Source of the DNA: Gammaproteobacteria bacterium | GTDB lineage: Bacteria > Pseudomonadota > Gammaproteobacteria > Steroidobacterales > GCA-2729495 | Length of the DNA: 64,000 nt | NCBI GenBank assembly: GCA_030746435.1 | Contig: JASLMV010000011.1 | Coordinates: 1-64,000 of the forward strand | Reading direction: 5' to 3' | Part shown: positions 17,657-28,431 of the stretch, piece after piece | Numbering within the stretch: the stretch's first letter is position 1 | How the letters are laid out: each line of letters opens with the position of its first letter | Notes under the pieces: generated by a model | Seen by the model: only the letters and a program-made list of their open reading frames with translations | Database searches by the model: none | Told to the model about the DNA's origin: nothing | Made by a program: the position numbers and the translations under genes

Positions 17657-20600
17657 ATGCCCAAACGTACAGACATCGAAAGCGTAATGATCATCGGCGC
17701 CGGCCCCATCGTGATCGGCCAGGCCTGCGAGTTCGATTATTCCGGCGCGCAGGCGTGCAAGGCGTTGCGGGAGGAGGGCTATCACGTCGTCCTCGTGAAT
17801 TCCAATCCGGCCACGATCATGACGGATCCGGAAATGGCGGACTCTATATATATAGAGCCCGTGCACTGGAAAGCCGTAGCAACGATTATCGAGAAAGAGC
17901 GCCCCGACGCGCTGCTGCCAACCATGGGTGGCCAGACCGGCCTGAACTGTGCGCTCGACCTGGCCCGCGAAGGCGTACTCAAGGAATTCGATGTCGAACT
18001 GATCGGTGCCTCGCAGGAGGCGATCGATACGGCCGAAGACCGCGAAAAGTTCAAGGCGGCCATGGACGATGTCGGCCTGGAATCCGCCCGGGCCGGTATT
18101 GCGCGCTCGCTGGAAGAGGCCTTTGAAGTACAGGCCGAAGTCGGCTTCCCGACGATTATCCGCCCGTCATTCACGCTGGGTGGCAGCGGCGGTGGCGTTG
18201 CCTATAACAAGGAAGAGTTCGAAGAGATCGTCGCCCGCGGCCTCGACCTGTCGCCGACGACCGAGGTGCTGCTCGAGGAATCGCTGCTGGGCTGGAAAGA
18301 ATTCGAGATGGAGGTTGTGCGCGATTCCTCCGACAACTGCATCATTGTCTGTTCTATCGAGAATTTTGATCCAATGGGGATCCACACGGGCGACTCGATC
18401 ACGGTCGCGCCATCGCAGACCCTGACCGACAAGGAATACCAGGAACTCCGCAACGCATCGATCACCATCCTGCGCCGCATCGGGGTCGATACCGGTGGTT
18501 CCAACGTGCAGTTTGCCGTGAACCCGGATGACGGCCGCATCATTGTGATCGAGATGAACCCGCGCGTGTCGCGTTCGTCGGCGCTCGCTTCAAAAGCCAC
18601 GGGCTTCCCGATTGCCAAGGTTGCCGCGAAGCTGGCGATAGGCTACACCCTCGATGAACTACGGAATGAGATCACGGGCGGAGCTACGCCCGCGTCCTTC
18701 GAGCCGACGATCGACTATGTTGTGACGAAGGTGCCGCGCTTCACCTTCGAAAAATTCCCGGATGCTTTTAACCGCCTGACTACCCAGATGAAGTCGGTGG
18801 GCGAGGTCATGGCCATCGGCCGGACCTTCCAGGAGTCGCTGCAGAAAGCGTTGCGCGGACTCGAGACCGGGATTGACGGACTGACCCCGAAACTCGGTGA
18901 AATCGAAACGGAAGATCAGCGCGACCACCTGCGCTCGGAGTTGCGCAACGCCGGTGCCGACCGGCTGCTGTACCTGGCCGACGCCTTCCGCGATGCAATG
19001 ACATTGGAAGAGGCCTACAAGCTGACGGGTATTGACCCCTGGTTCATTGCCCAGGTGCGCGACCTCATCATTACCGAGAACTGGATAGTCGAAGCAGGCC
19101 TGGACGCGCTGATCGAGGACGATCTCCGCCGCATCAAGCGCAAGGGTTTTGCCGACAGCCGCATCGCGGCCCTGTTGGGTATAGAAGAAGCGGTCGTGCG
19201 CGCGCGCCGCCTGGAGCAAAACGTAACGCCGGTGTTCAAACGCGTCGACACCTGCGCCGCCGAGTTCGCCACGACAACCGCCTACCTGTATTCCACCTAC
19301 GAGGAAGAATGCGAGGCCGATGTCAGCACGAATCCGAAAATCATGATCCTGGGCGGCGGGCCCAACCGCATCGGGCAGGGCATCGAATTCGACTATTGCT
19401 GCGTGCATGCGGCAATGGCGCTGCGCGACGCCGAATACGAAACCATCATGGTCAACTGCAATCCGGAAACAGTGTCCACCGACTTCGATACCTCGGACAG
19501 GTTGTACTTCGAGCCACTGACCTTCGAAGACGTCATGGCCATTATCGATACCGAGAAACCGGAAGGTGTCATTGTTCAGTATGGTGGTCAGACGCCGTTA
19601 AAACTGGCCCGCGGCCTTGAAGCAGCCGGCGCACCGATTATCGGCACCAGCCCGGATTCCATCGACCTCGCCGAAGACCGCGAACGTTTCCAGAAACTGG
19701 TCGATGAGCTGAAACTTAAGCAGCCGCCCAACGGCACGGCCCGCAATATAGAAGAAGCTGTCAACATCGCGACCGACGTCGGCTTCCCGCTGGTGGTGCG
19801 CCCGTCATACGTGCTCGGCGGACGTGCGATGGAAGTCGTGCACAACGAAAAAGATCTGCGCCGGTACATGGATGAGGCCGTGCAGGTCTCGAACGACAGC
19901 CCGGTGCTGCTCGACCGTTTCCTCGACCTTGCTGTTGAAGTCGATGTGGACTGCATTAGCGACGGCAACGACGTGGTTATCGGCGGCATCATGGAGCATA
20001 TCGAACAGGCGGGCGTGCATTCCGGGGATTCCGGTTGCACCTTGCCGCCCGTGACGCTCGATACAGACCTGCAGGAGCAGATGTCGGAGCAGGTGCGCGA
20101 CATGGCGAAGGCGCTGAAAGTGGTCGGCATCATGAACACGCAGTTCGCCATCCAGAACGGTGTTATTTATCTGCTGGAAGTGAACCCTCGCGCATCACGC
20201 ACGATCCCCTTCGTCTCCAAAGCGATTGGGCATCCGCTGGCAAAAATTGCAGCAAAAGCCATGGCAGGCATCAGCCTTAAAGAGCAGGGCTTTACCAGCG
20301 AAGTCACACCGCCGTATTACTCGGTCAAAGAATCCGTGTTCCCGTTCGCCAAGTTTCCGGAAGCCGACCCGATACTCGGCCCCGAGATGCGTTCGACGGG
20401 CGAGGTCATGGGCACCGGCCGGTCGTTTGGCGAGGCCTACGCCAAGGCACAGCTCGCATCCGGCGTTGATTTACCCACCATAGGCACCGCCTTTATCTCC
20501 GTGCGCGACCGCGATAAACCCGAGGCGGTAAAACTCGCGCGTGATTTGCTCGACCGCGGTTTCCGGATCTGTGCGACCGATGGCACGGCCGTGTACCTGG

Positions 20601-20881
20601 CCGAGCACAATATCCTGTGCCGCCGCGTAAACAAGGTGCACGAAGGCCGGCCGCATATTGCGGACATGATCAAGAACAACGAGATCTGCCTGGTCGTGAA
20701 CACCACGGAAGGCAAGAAAGCAATCGGCGAGTCGCAGGGTATCCGTGCCGCCGCCGTGAACAACAAGGTTACGTATTACACGACCCTTGCCGCCGCGATG
20801 GCGACCTGTACCGCGCTCGATTACCTCGAGTCGAACGACGTAAACAAACTGCAGGATCTGCATAAGGAAGCGGCAGCATGA
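17657..20881 (+). CDS. carB: Carbamoyl-phosphate synthase large chain
   Basis: Synthesises carbamoyl phosphate from bicarbonate, ammonia and two ATP; 1074 residues, family length. Two homologous ATP-grasp halves are visible: [19 protein letters not shown] and [12 protein letters not shown] in the first, [19 protein letters not shown] and [14 protein letters not shown] in the second. The C-terminal allosteric domain (about 935-1074) includes [12 protein letters not shown] and a [11 protein letters not shown] phosphate loop. Its TGA overlaps the greA ATG by 4 bases, coupling the two. Confidence 0.98.
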   Translation: MPKRTDIESVMIIGAGPIVIGQACEFDYSGAQACKALREEGYHVVLVNSNPATIMTDPEMADSIYIEPVHWKAVATIIEKERPDALLPTMGGQTGLNCALDLAREGVLKEFDVELIGASQEAIDTAEDREKFKAAMDDVGLESARAGIARSLEEAFEVQAEVGFPTIIRPSFTLGGSGGGVAYNKEEFEEIVARGLDLSPTTEVLLEESLLGWKEFEMEVVRDSSDNCIIVCSIENFDPMGIHTGDSITVAPSQTLTDKEYQELRNASITILRRIGVDTGGSNVQFAVNPDDGRIIVIEMNPRVSRSSALASKATGFPIAKVAAKLAIGYTLDELRNEITGGATPASFEPTIDYVVTKVPRFTFEKFPDAFNRLTTQMKSVGEVMAIGRTFQESLQKALRGLETGIDGLTPKLGEIETEDQRDHLRSELRNAGADRLLYLADAFRDAMTLEEAYKLTGIDPWFIAQVRDLIITENWIVEAGLDALIEDDLRRIKRKGFADSRIAALLGIEEAVVRARRLEQNVTPVFKRVDTCAAEFATTTAYLYSTYEEECEADVSTNPKIMILGGGPNRIGQGIEFDYCCVHAAMALRDAEYETIMVNCNPETVSTDFDTSDRLYFEPLTFEDVMAIIDTEKPEGVIVQYGGQTPLKLARGLEAAGAPIIGTSPDSIDLAEDRERFQKLVDELKLKQPPNGTARNIEEAVNIATDVGFPLVVRPSYVLGGRAMEVVHNEKDLRRYMDEAVQVSNDSPVLLDRFLDLAVEVDVDCISDGNDVVIGGIMEHIEQAGVHSGDSGCTLPPVTLDTDLQEQMSEQVRDMAKALKVVGIMNTQFAIQNGVIYLLEVNPRASRTIPFVSKAIGHPLAKIAAKAMAGISLKEQGFTSEVTPPYYSVKESVFPFAKFPEADPILGPEMRSTGEVMGTGRSFGEAYAKAQLASGVDLPTIGTAFISVRDRDKPEAVKLARDLLDRGFRICATDGTAVYLAEHNILCRRVNKVHEGRPHIADMIKNNEICLVVNTTEGKKAIGESQGIRAAAVNNKVTYYTTLAAAMATCTALDYLESNDVNKLQDLHKEAAA

Positions 20882-21354
20882 ACAAGGTGCCTATTACCGT
20901 CGAAGGCGCCGACCTGCTGCGTGACGAGCTGAAAAAGCTTAAAAACGAGGACCGGCCCAGGATCACCAAGGCTATCGCCGAGGCACGCGCCCACGGGGAT
21001 ATTAAAGAAAATGCCGAGTATCACGCCGCGAAAGAAGAGCAGGGTTTAGCCGAGGCACGCATCCGCGATATCGAGGCCAAGTTGTCCAACGCGCAGATCA
21101 TCGACATCAAATCGATGGAACCGTCCGACAAGGTGATCTTCGGGACGACCGTCGTCCTGTACGACGTGGACACCAAGGAAGAAGCCCGTTACAGGATCGT
21201 CGGCGACGACGAGGCCGATATATCGGCGGGCCTGTTGTCTGTGTCAGCCCCGATGGCGCGCGCCGTGATCGGCAAACGGGAGGGCGACGAAGTCGAAGTA
21301 CAGACGCCCGGCGGACAGAAGAGTTACGAAATCTCGGAAGTGTTGTACGTTTAG
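20878..21354 (+). CDS. greA: Transcription elongation factor GreA
   Basis: Stimulates transcript cleavage by backtracked RNA polymerase, 158 residues. The N-terminal coiled coil holds [19 protein letters not shown] and the conserved acidic tip [15 protein letters not shown]; the C-terminal FKBP-like domain begins at about residue 80 and ends [17 protein letters not shown] overlaps the carB stop by 4 bases. Its 3' end overlaps the convergent yhbY stop by 4 bases. Confidence 0.97.
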   Translation: MNKVPITVEGADLLRDELKKLKNEDRPRITKAIAEARAHGDIKENAEYHAAKEEQGLAEARIRDIEAKLSNAQIIDIKSMEPSDKVIFGTTVVLYDVDTKEEARYRIVGDDEADISAGLLSVSAPMARAVIGKREGDEVEVQTPGGQKSYEISEVLYV

Positions 21355-21653
21355 CCGGGCTTCGGCAACACTATTTTTGGGTTTTCTTTCGCTGGTCTGT
21401 AAATTGCTGCGATGTTGCCCACCCGGCTGACCAAAGTTGCTTTCGCCGTGCCGACCAGTTGTTCGATCGCGGTATCCCGCACATTCCTGTCACCCACGCG
21501 AAACCGGATCTTGATCAGTTCGTGATGTTCGAGCGTGCTTTCCAGTTCGGCTATTAACGCATCGGTGATGCCTTTGTCCCCGACGGTAATGACCGGTTTC
21601 AGGTCGTGTGCTGCGCGGCGCAGGTATTTTTTCTGGCGTTCGGTCAGTTTCAT
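21351..21653 (-). CDS. yhbY: CRM-domain RNA-binding protein YhbY
   Basis: Small ribosome-assembly protein associated with the pre-50S subunit, 100 residues. Almost the whole chain is one CRM/YhbY domain: [19 protein letters not shown], then the GxxG-type loop [33 protein letters not shown] and the final [15 protein letters not shown] strand. It is divergent from rlmE (66-base gap), as in E. coli, and convergent with greA. Confidence 0.95.
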   Translation of the reverse strand: MKLTERQKKYLRRAAHDLKPVITVGDKGITDALIAELESTLEHHELIKIRFRVGDRNVRDTAIEQLVGTAKATLVSRVGNIAAIYRPAKENPKIVLPKPG

Positions 21654-21718
21654 GGCTGCGGATTATACGTATTCACGTTAACCTGTCGTGGTGGGTACAA
21701 CCTGCAGCTTTGTGAACG

Positions 21719-22339
21719 ATGGCCAAAAAATCCTCCAGCGCAAAATGGAAACGCCGCCAGGCAGCCGACCCCTGGGTGAAAAAAGCACAGGAAGGCGGTT
21801 GGCGATCGCGTGCGGTGTTCAAACTGGAGGAACTGGATCGCAAAGCGCGCCTTTTTCGCGGGGGGCAGGTCGTTGTGGACCTCGGGGCCGCCCCGGGCGG
21901 CTGGAGCCAGTACGCGGCACACCATGTGCTACCGAAAGGCCGGGTGATCGCCCTGGATATCCTGCCCATGGAACCGTTGGGGGGGGTGGAGTTCATCCAG
22001 GCCGATTTCACGGCAGATGTCGCGCTGCAGCAGCTTTTGGCCACGCTGGGCGATACGCGGGCAGGCCTTGTTATGTCCGATATGGCCCCCAATATCAGTG
22101 GTATGAAGTCCGTGGATCAGCCACGGAGTATGTACCTGGCGGAACTGGCGCTTGACCTTGCGGGGCAGGCGCTCGAACCTCGTGGTGACTTCGTAACGAA
22201 AGTATTCATGGGTGAAGGGTTCGAAGAGTTTTTGCAGCAATGCCGGCAACGGTTCAAAACGGTGAAAGCCAGGAAACCTGCGGCTTCGCGGCAGGAAAGC
22301 CGTGAGACTTACATTCTGGCCAACGGATATCGGATATAG
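21719..22339 (+). CDS. rlmE: 23S rRNA 2'-O-ribose methyltransferase RlmE (FtsJ/RrmJ)
   Basis: SAM-dependent enzyme that methylates U2552 in the 23S rRNA A-loop, a late heat-shock-linked step of 50S assembly; 206 residues. Seen: RSRAVFKLEELDRK with the catalytic Lys, the SAM motif VVDLGAAPGGWSQYA (about residues 50-64), VMSDMAPNISG with the catalytic Asp, FVTKVFMGEGFEEF with the second Lys, and KPAASRQESRETYILA. It precedes ftsH, the classical rlmE-ftsH pair. Confidence 0.97.
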   Translation: MAKKSSSAKWKRRQAADPWVKKAQEGGWRSRAVFKLEELDRKARLFRGGQVVVDLGAAPGGWSQYAAHHVLPKGRVIALDILPMEPLGGVEFIQADFTADVALQQLLATLGDTRAGLVMSDMAPNISGMKSVDQPRSMYLAELALDLAGQALEPRGDFVTKVFMGEGFEEFLQQCRQRFKTVKARKPAASRQESRETYILANGYRI

Positions 22340-22399
22340 TACTGTGATTCTACTTGCGACTTGTTCTAAATAGAGAATTCACAGAATCATGGAGAGCTT

Positions 22400-24328
22400 G
22401 TGAACGATCTTGCCAAAAACATCATCCTCTGGATCGTGATAGCCATCGTGCTGTTGTCGGTATTCAATAACTTCGCGACCCCCACGCGGGCCGAACAGCA
22501 GATTGAGTATTCCCAGTTCCTTGAGTACGTCGACTCCGGCACGGTAAACAACATCAAGTTCGATGGCCGGGATATCACCGGTAACCTGATCGGCATCAAC
22601 GGCGGTCAGTTCAAGACCTATAGCCCGGAAACCGACAATACGGCCATTATCGGCCAGCTCCAGAAGAACGGTATTACCTTCAGCGGCACCGAAGTCAAAA
22701 GCCAGGGCCTGCTGGTCAGCCTGCTGATCAATGCCTTCCCCGTGCTTTTGCTGATCGGCGTCTGGATTTATTTCATGCGCCAGATGCAGGGTGGCGGCGG
22801 CGGCCGCGGCGCACTGTCCTTCGGCAAGAGCCGGGCACGGTTGCTGGGCGAAGACCAGGTCAACGTCACTTTTGCTGATGTGGCAGGCGTGGAAGAGGCC
22901 AAGGAAGAGCTGGTCGAGGTAGTGGATTTCCTGATGGATCCGGCCAAGTTCCAGCGCCTCGGCGGCAAGATTCCGAAGGGTGTGCTGCTGGTTGGTTCAC
23001 CGGGTACCGGTAAAACGCTGCTCGCGCGTTCAGTCGCGGGTGAAGCCAAGGTGCCGTTCTTCACGATTTCCGGTTCCGACTTCGTCGAGATGTTTGTCGG
23101 TGTCGGTGCCTCACGTGTGCGTGACATGTTCGAGCAGGCGAAGAAACATGCGCCTTGCATCATCTTCATCGACGAGATCGATGCGGTCGGCCGCCATCGC
23201 GGCGCCGGCTTGGGTGGTGGTCACGACGAGCGCGAGCAGACACTTAATCAGCTGCTTGTCGAGATGGACGGCTTCGAGGGTAATGAAGGTGTGATCGTCG
23301 TTGCCGCGACCAACCGTCCGGACGTACTCGATCCCGCGTTGCTGCGTCCCGGCCGTTTCGACCGCCAGGTCGTGGTGCCGTTGCCGGATGTCCGTGGCCG
23401 TGAGCAGATACTTAAAGTGCACATGCGCAAAGTGCCGCTAGGCGAAGACGTCGCTCCGAACATCATCGCGCGCGGCACGCCCGGCTTCTCCGGCGCCGAT
23501 CTTGCCAACCTGGTCAATGAGGCAGCGTTGTTTGCGGCGCGTGCCAACAAGCGCACCGTCACCATGGATCAGTTCGAAAAAGCCAAGGACAAGATCATGA
23601 TGGGCACCGAACGGCGCTCCATGGTCATGAGTGAAGAAGAGAAGAAACTGACGGCCTATCACGAAGCCGGCCATGCAATCGTCGGCCTGACTGTCCCGGA
23701 CCACGACCCGGTCTATAAAGTCTCGATCATGCCCCGCGGACGCGCGCTGGGCATTACGATGTTCCTCCCCGAGGAAGACCGTTACAGCCACAGTAGGCGT
23801 CGCCTGCTGAGCCAGATCACCAGCCTCTTCGGTGGCCGTGTTGCCGAGGAGCTTATCTTCGGTGCTGACGCCGTAACGACGGGTGCCGCAAACGACATCG
23901 AGCGCACGACGGAACTCGCACGCAGCATGGTGACGAAATGGGGCTTTTCCGACCGCCTCGGGCCTTTGACCTACACGGAAGAGGAAGGCGAAGTATTTTT
24001 GGGTCGCTCGGTCACCCAGCACAAGCAGGTGTCGGATGTCACCGTGCATGCTATCGATGAGGAAGTGCGCAAGATTATCGATTCGAGCTATACGGATGCT
24101 ACCCGGATACTCAACGAAAACATGGACAAGCTGCATAAGATGGCAGATACATTGATCAAGTATGAAACCATTGATCAGGGACAGATAACCGCGGTCATGG
24201 AAGGCCGTGAGCCACCGCCACCTGAAGAGTGGACCAGCAGCGGCCCACCGACGGCACCGGCAACGGGCGATACCAAGAAAGAGCCGGACGACAAGCCGGA
24301 TATCGGTAAACCCGCCGAGCAGCACTAA
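22400..24328 (+). CDS. ftsH: ATP-dependent zinc metalloprotease FtsH
   Basis: Membrane-anchored AAA+ protease that degrades sigma-32, LpxC and damaged membrane proteins; 642 residues. GTG start with GGAGAG 4 bases upstream. Two transmembrane segments (about 8-26 and 100-121) flank a periplasmic domain. Walker [12 protein letters not shown], Walker [12 protein letters not shown], the second region of homology [23 protein letters not shown] and the zinc site HEAGH (about residue 418) are all present. The tail is Pro/Lys/Asp-rich. An intrinsic terminator follows 17 bases after the stop. Confidence 0.98.
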   Translation: MNDLAKNIILWIVIAIVLLSVFNNFATPTRAEQQIEYSQFLEYVDSGTVNNIKFDGRDITGNLIGINGGQFKTYSPETDNTAIIGQLQKNGITFSGTEVKSQGLLVSLLINAFPVLLLIGVWIYFMRQMQGGGGGRGALSFGKSRARLLGEDQVNVTFADVAGVEEAKEELVEVVDFLMDPAKFQRLGGKIPKGVLLVGSPGTGKTLLARSVAGEAKVPFFTISGSDFVEMFVGVGASRVRDMFEQAKKHAPCIIFIDEIDAVGRHRGAGLGGGHDEREQTLNQLLVEMDGFEGNEGVIVVAATNRPDVLDPALLRPGRFDRQVVVPLPDVRGREQILKVHMRKVPLGEDVAPNIIARGTPGFSGADLANLVNEAALFAARANKRTVTMDQFEKAKDKIMMGTERRSMVMSEEEKKLTAYHEAGHAIVGLTVPDHDPVYKVSIMPRGRALGITMFLPEEDRYSHSRRRLLSQITSLFGGRVAEELIFGADAVTTGAANDIERTTELARSMVTKWGFSDRLGPLTYTEEEGEVFLGRSVTQHKQVSDVTVHAIDEEVRKIIDSSYTDATRILNENMDKLHKMADTLIKYETIDQGQITAVMEGREPPPPEEWTSSGPPTAPATGDTKKEPDDKPDIGKPAEQH

Positions 24329-24344
24329 AAAATGAATGCAAACG

Positions 24345-24371
24345 CCCCCGGTTATCCGGGGGTATTTTCTT
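24345..24371 (+). terminator. Intrinsic terminator after ftsH, abutting folP
   Basis: CCCCCGG-TTAT-CCGGGGG (24345-24362) followed by TATTTTCTT. The 3' arm and U run lie within 20 bases of the folP start, so the only purine-rich sequence available as a ribosome site for folP is inside the terminator stem. Confidence 0.85.
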
Positions 24372-24378
24372 GTCTGCG

Positions 24379-25245
24379 ATGCGACTGATCTTCCCCAACT
24401 CCCAACTCGACCTCGGCGTTACCCGTGTCATGGGGATTCTCAACGTAACGCCCGATTCTTTTTCGGACGGTGGTTTGTTTCTTTCACCTGGGGCCGCAGT
24501 CGAGCGCGCGCTGCAAATGGCGGCAGAGGGCGCTGACATTATCGACGTCGGCGGTGAGTCGACCAGGCCCGGCGCGCAGGCTGTGTCGGTAACGGAAGAA
24601 CTCGAGCGGGTCGTGCCCGTGATCGAGGCCATTTGTCGCGAGACTCCGGTACCGGTATCGGTGGATACGAGCAAACCCGAAGTCATGCAGGCTGCGGCAA
24701 ACGCCGGCGCGGCTATGCTTAATGACGTGTATGCGCTAACCGCCGATGCTGCGCTGGCTACCGCGGCTGAGCTCGGTTTGCCAGTCTGTCTTATGCACAT
24801 GCAGGGCAAACCCGGCACGATGCAGGACGAGCCTGCCTACAAAGATGTTATTAACGAAGTGCTGGAGTTTTTGCAGACTCGCGCCGCAAGCTGCATCAAG
24901 TCAGGAATAGATCCACAGCAAATCGTTATCGACCCGGGTTTTGGCTTCGGCAAGACGCTGGAACATAATCTGGAACTGCTCGCCGGGCTGGACCGGTTTG
25001 CCGCCACCGGCTTCGCCGTACTGGCCGGCTTATCGCGTAAATCGATGATCGCAAAGCTAATGGGGGCAAGGGGCAGCGGTCCGGAATCTCGTGTTGGCGG
25101 AAGTGTGACATTGGCGCTGTACGCCGCACGAAAAGGGGCGCATATTGTGCGCGTACACGATGTGCAGCAGACTGTAGAAGCGCTTGAAATAGCCCGGGCT
25201 TTGCAGGCGGCCGAACGGGGTAGCCTGCCAGGACAAGAAAAATGA
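24379..25245 (+). CDS. folP: Dihydropteroate synthase
   Basis: Condenses p-aminobenzoate with dihydropterin pyrophosphate in folate synthesis; sulfonamide target. 288 residues from the ATG at 24379 (a TTG at 24370 is also in frame). Seen: VMGILNVTPDSFSDGG (loop 1 signature), IIDVGGESTRPGAQ, PVSVDTSKPEVMQAA, CLMHMQGKPGTMQ, IVIDPGFGFGKT and FAVLAGLSRKSMI. It overlaps glmM by 4 bases, the usual folP-glmM coupling. Its translation start is crowded by the ftsH terminator. Confidence 0.97.
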   Translation: MRLIFPNSQLDLGVTRVMGILNVTPDSFSDGGLFLSPGAAVERALQMAAEGADIIDVGGESTRPGAQAVSVTEELERVVPVIEAICRETPVPVSVDTSKPEVMQAAANAGAAMLNDVYALTADAALATAAELGLPVCLMHMQGKPGTMQDEPAYKDVINEVLEFLQTRAASCIKSGIDPQQIVIDPGFGFGKTLEHNLELLAGLDRFAATGFAVLAGLSRKSMIAKLMGARGSGPESRVGGSVTLALYAARKGAHIVRVHDVQQTVEALEIARALQAAERGSLPGQEK

Positions 25246-26570
25246 TCAGAAAATATTTTGGCACCGATGGAATCAGGGGCACCGTAGGTCAGGAACCTAT
25301 GACGGCCGAGTTCGCACTCCGGCTGGCCAGTGCGGCTGCGCGCGTGCTGGCACCCGAGGGTGGCACCGTGGCGATCGGCAAGGACACGCGCGTCTCCGGT
25401 TACATGTTCGAATCGGCGCTCGAGGCCGGCTTCGTTGCCGCGGGTATGGACGTTATCTTGCTGGGACCCGTGCCGACACCGGGCATTGCCTACCTGACGC
25501 GTTCGACCGGTGCTGATCTCGGTGTCGTGATCAGTGCTTCGCACAACCCCTATCACGACAACGGCATCAAGTTTTTTGATCGCCAGGGCAGGAAGCTGTC
25601 CGATGAGATCGAAGCAAAAATCGAAGCAGGTCTGAAGGAGGGGGCAATTACCCGCCCATCCGAATCGCTGGGCCGCGCGACCCGCATGGACACCGCGCGC
25701 ACCAACTACCAGTGGTTCTGCCTGTCGAGCGTGCCGCGGGACTTGCGACTTGAAGGCATGAAAATCGTAATCGACGGTTCTAATGGCGCGGGCTATAAAG
25801 TTGCGCCGCGGGTCCTGTCGGAACTCGGTGCGGACGTCGTGCCTATCGGCTGCTCACCAAACGGCCGCAACATTAATGCCGATTGTGGCTCGACCCACCC
25901 TGAATTGCTGCAGACCACCGTGACCGGGGTTGGTGCGGACCTGGGGATCGCCCTCGACGGTGACGGCGACCGGGTGGTGATGGTGGACCATACCGGCAAG
26001 CTGATCGACGGCGATCAACTCCTGTTCGTGATTGCCAACGCCCGCAAGAGAGAGGGCACGCTGACCGGCCCTGTCGTCGGGACGCTGATGAGCAACCTTG
26101 GCCTGGAAAAATCCCTGACTCAACGCGGCATCGAATTCATGCGTGCCAATGTGGGTGACCGTTATGTCCTGGAAATGCTCCAGCAGCATGAGGGTATCCT
26201 TGGCGGCGAGACCTCCGGCCATTTGATCTGCCTCGACAAGACCACGACCGGTGACGGTCTGATAAGCGCCCTGCAGGTGCTGACGGTGATCAAAAATACG
26301 GGGAGTTCGCTGGCGGAACTGGTGGCCGAAATGCCGAAGTTCCCGCAGACGCTGGTCAATGTGCGCGTCGCTGGCAAGCCCGACCTGGACTCCCAGCCCG
26401 TCAAGCAGTCGGTCAGCGATGTCGAACGGCAGCTCGGGGACCGGGGCCGTGTTGTGCTGCGTGCATCGGGTACCGAGCCCGTGATCCGCGTTATGGTAGA
26501 GGGCGAAGATGCGGCCGAAGTCGAGACCCTTGCGGGGCAACTAGCGGAGGCCGTCAAAACCGCCGCCTGA
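25242..26570 (+). CDS. glmM: Phosphoglucosamine mutase
   Basis: Interconverts glucosamine 6- and 1-phosphate for UDP-GlcNAc and so peptidoglycan and LPS; 442 residues. Seen: KYFGTDGIRGTVGQEPM, the phosphoserine loop VVISASHNPYHDNGIKFF with Ser100, the metal loop ALDGDGDRVVMVD, the sugar loop GGETSGHLI and the phosphate-binding RASGTEPVIRVMVEG. ATG overlaps folP. A terminator lies between it and tpiA. Confidence 0.98.
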   Translation: MIRKYFGTDGIRGTVGQEPMTAEFALRLASAAARVLAPEGGTVAIGKDTRVSGYMFESALEAGFVAAGMDVILLGPVPTPGIAYLTRSTGADLGVVISASHNPYHDNGIKFFDRQGRKLSDEIEAKIEAGLKEGAITRPSESLGRATRMDTARTNYQWFCLSSVPRDLRLEGMKIVIDGSNGAGYKVAPRVLSELGADVVPIGCSPNGRNINADCGSTHPELLQTTVTGVGADLGIALDGDGDRVVMVDHTGKLIDGDQLLFVIANARKREGTLTGPVVGTLMSNLGLEKSLTQRGIEFMRANVGDRYVLEMLQQHEGILGGETSGHLICLDKTTTGDGLISALQVLTVIKNTGSSLAELVAEMPKFPQTLVNVRVAGKPDLDSQPVKQSVSDVERQLGDRGRVVLRASGTEPVIRVMVEGEDAAEVETLAGQLAEAVKTAA

Positions 26571-26650
26571 AGCCCTTTCAACGCCTTTGCAGACGCCTGT
26601 TTGCGTTGATTTTTGACGGTCGGGAAGCTACCCTTCCGCCCTCATTTTGT

Positions 26651-26676
26651 GCCGGTCCGGTGGGCCGGCCTTTTTG
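26651..26676 (+). terminator. Intrinsic terminator between glmM and tpiA
   Basis: GCCGGTCC-GGT-GGGCCGGC (26651-26669, one G-U pair) followed by CTTTTTG. It lies 80 bases after glmM and 16 bases before the tpiA start. Confidence 0.7.
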
Positions 26677-26691
26677 CGGCAGGAATTACTG

Positions 26692-27447
26692 ATGCGGACA
26701 CCCCTCGTTGCGGGTAACTGGAAGATGAACGGCACGCAGGCAAGCGTAGCCGAATTAATGCAGGGCATTACCCGGGGAGCCGACAATATTGATGGCGCCG
26801 AGGTACTGGTCTGTCCGCCGTTCGTTTTCCTGTCGCAGGTTCGCGCCGCAACCGAAGGTACGAATATTGCGCTCGGCGCCCAGGATTTGTACACGGAAGA
26901 AGGTGGCGCATTCACCGGTGAAATTGCCGGTTCCATGCTGGCTGACGCCGGTTGCGTATACGTAATTGTCGGGCATTCGGAACGCCGTGCGCTTATGGGC
27001 GATTCCGACAGCCTGGTTGCTGCTAAATTTGCAGCTGCACAGGAGGCGGGGCTGACCCCGATACTCTGCGTCGGTGAAAGCCTGGAAGAGCGTAAAGCGG
27101 ATACCACGCTTGCCGTTATCGGCACGCAGTTTTCGACGGTTGCCGATGCGGTCGGGATCGAGGCTTTCGGCAACGCAGTGGTGGCCTACGAACCTGTCTG
27201 GGCTATAGGTACGGGTGAGACGGCTACACCGGACCAGGCCCAGGAAGTTCATTCGGCATTGCGCGGAATGGCCGCCAAGCGTAGTGCTAAAATAGCGGCT
27301 GATTTGCGGTTGCTTTACGGCGGTAGTGTGAAGGCTGCAAATGCGGCTGATCTTTTTTCGATGGCGGATATTGATGGTGGGCTGATAGGCGGTGCATCGT
27401 TGGATTCGGGCGAGTTTCTGGCTATCTGCGAAGCTGCCACAGGTTAA
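26692..27447 (+). CDS. tpiA: Triosephosphate isomerase
   Basis: Interconverts dihydroxyacetone phosphate and glyceraldehyde 3-phosphate; 251 residues from MRTPLVAGNWKMNG. The catalytic Lys is in GNWKMNG, the electrophilic His in VIVGHSERR, the catalytic Glu in VVAYEPVWAIGTG, and the phosphate-binding LLYGGSVKAANAADLF is near the end. The longer in-frame start at 26647 falls inside the upstream terminator and is rejected. secG follows after 3 bases. Confidence 0.98.
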   Translation: MRTPLVAGNWKMNGTQASVAELMQGITRGADNIDGAEVLVCPPFVFLSQVRAATEGTNIALGAQDLYTEEGGAFTGEIAGSMLADAGCVYVIVGHSERRALMGDSDSLVAAKFAAAQEAGLTPILCVGESLEERKADTTLAVIGTQFSTVADAVGIEAFGNAVVAYEPVWAIGTGETATPDQAQEVHSALRGMAAKRSAKIAADLRLLYGGSVKAANAADLFSMADIDGGLIGGASLDSGEFLAICEAATG

Positions 27448-27450
27448 GTA

Positions 27451-27864
27451 ATGTATACATTTAATACACTTTCGCTGATTGCCCACGTGCTTATCGCGGC
27501 GGCCATCATTGGTCTCGTCCTGTTACAGAAGGGCAAGGGTGCGGATGCGGGCGCAGGTTTTGGTGCGGGTGCATCGGGAACGGTTTTCGGTGCACGCGGG
27601 TCGTCCAATTTTCTGTCGCGCTCGACGGCGATTGCGGCAGCGCTGTTCTTTGCGACCAGCATCGGGCTGGCCTATCTGAACCGGAACATCGAAGCGCCGA
27701 GCAGCCTGCTGGACACGCCCGTTGTGGAAGAGAGTCCGGAGGTCGAAGTTTTGTCAACGGAAGACAGCTTCGATTTGGAGTTTGATTTGCCGCCCCTGCC
27801 TGAGGCCGAGGAAGAGTTCGACCTGGGGCCGGCTGACGACGAACTCCCCGTTGTCCCGGAGTAG
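27451..27864 (+). CDS. secG: Protein translocase subunit SecG
   Basis: Accessory subunit of the SecYEG preprotein channel, 137 residues. Two transmembrane helices (about 6-24 and 51-70) flank the conserved [20 protein letters not shown] loop and the [14 protein letters not shown] stretch. The cytoplasmic tail is unusually long and acidic (Pro/Glu/Asp, ending DDELPVVPE), a variable part in this family. tRNA-Leu follows after 33 bases, as in many gammaproteobacteria. Confidence 0.96.
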   Translation: MYTFNTLSLIAHVLIAAAIIGLVLLQKGKGADAGAGFGAGASGTVFGARGSSNFLSRSTAIAAALFFATSIGLAYLNRNIEAPSSLLDTPVVEESPEVEVLSTEDSFDLEFDLPPLPEAEEEFDLGPADDELPVVPE

Positions 27865-27897
27865 AACAGGGTTATTGGTGCTCTTTAGGAGTACGAC

Positions 27898-27982
27898 GCC
27901 GATGTGGTGGAATTGGTAGACACGCTGTCTTGAGGGGGCAGTGGCGAAAGCCGTGCCGGTTCGAGTCCGGCCATCGGCACCA
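27898..27982 (+). tRNA. tRNA-Leu (GAG)
   Basis: 85-base class II tRNA with encoded CCA. The acceptor arms GCCGATG and CATCGGC pair fully. The anticodon loop is TTGAGGG with anticodon GAG, on the stem CTGTC/GGCAG. The long variable arm folds as GGC-GAAA-GCC. The T arm is GCCGG-TTCGAGT-CCGGC. It reads CUC/CUU Leu codons. The secG-leuU order matches E. coli and Pseudomonas. Confidence 0.97.
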
Positions 27983-28071
27983 TGGATTGAGCATCGTTGT
28001 TTTACGGGTTTCTACGATGTAGTGCACGAGGGCAGGCTGATAACATATGCCGCCCAATACGGTAAAGAATC

Positions 28072-28431
28072 ATGCTGGTTCAAAATTATCTGCCGGTCCT
28101 TATCTATCTCGGCATTGCGATGGTGCTCGGGCTGGTGTTGCTTGCCCTGGGGTTTGCGCTGGGCCGTGGCTCCAAGAATCCAGAGAAACTTTCACCTTAT
28201 GAATGTGGTTTCGAGGCTTTTGAAGACTCGCGCATGAAGTTCGACGTCCGCTATTACCTCGTTGCCATCCTGTTCATTATTTTCGACCTCGAGATTGCAT
28301 TTCTGTTTCCGTGGGCAGTGTCGCTTGACGCTGTCGGTGGCTTCGGCCTGCTCGCGATGGCCGTATTCCTGGCCGTTCTGGTAGTCGGCTTTATATATGA
28401 GTGGAAGAAGGGTGCTCTCGAATGGGATTGA
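28072..28431 (+). CDS. nuoA: NADH-quinone oxidoreductase subunit A
   Basis: Small membrane subunit of complex I, 119 residues with three transmembrane helices. Seen: the conserved loop [39 protein letters not shown] (read in pieces as [17 protein letters not shown] and FIIFDLE), whose Cys lies at the quinone-channel entrance. First gene of the complete nuoA-N operon. It overlaps nuoB by 10 bases. The promoter is not clear; the 89 bases after tRNA-Leu show only weak matches. Confidence 0.97.
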   Translation: MLVQNYLPVLIYLGIAMVLGLVLLALGFALGRGSKNPEKLSPYECGFEAFEDSRMKFDVRYYLVAILFIIFDLEIAFLFPWAVSLDAVGGFGLLAMAVFLAVLVVGFIYEWKKGALEWD

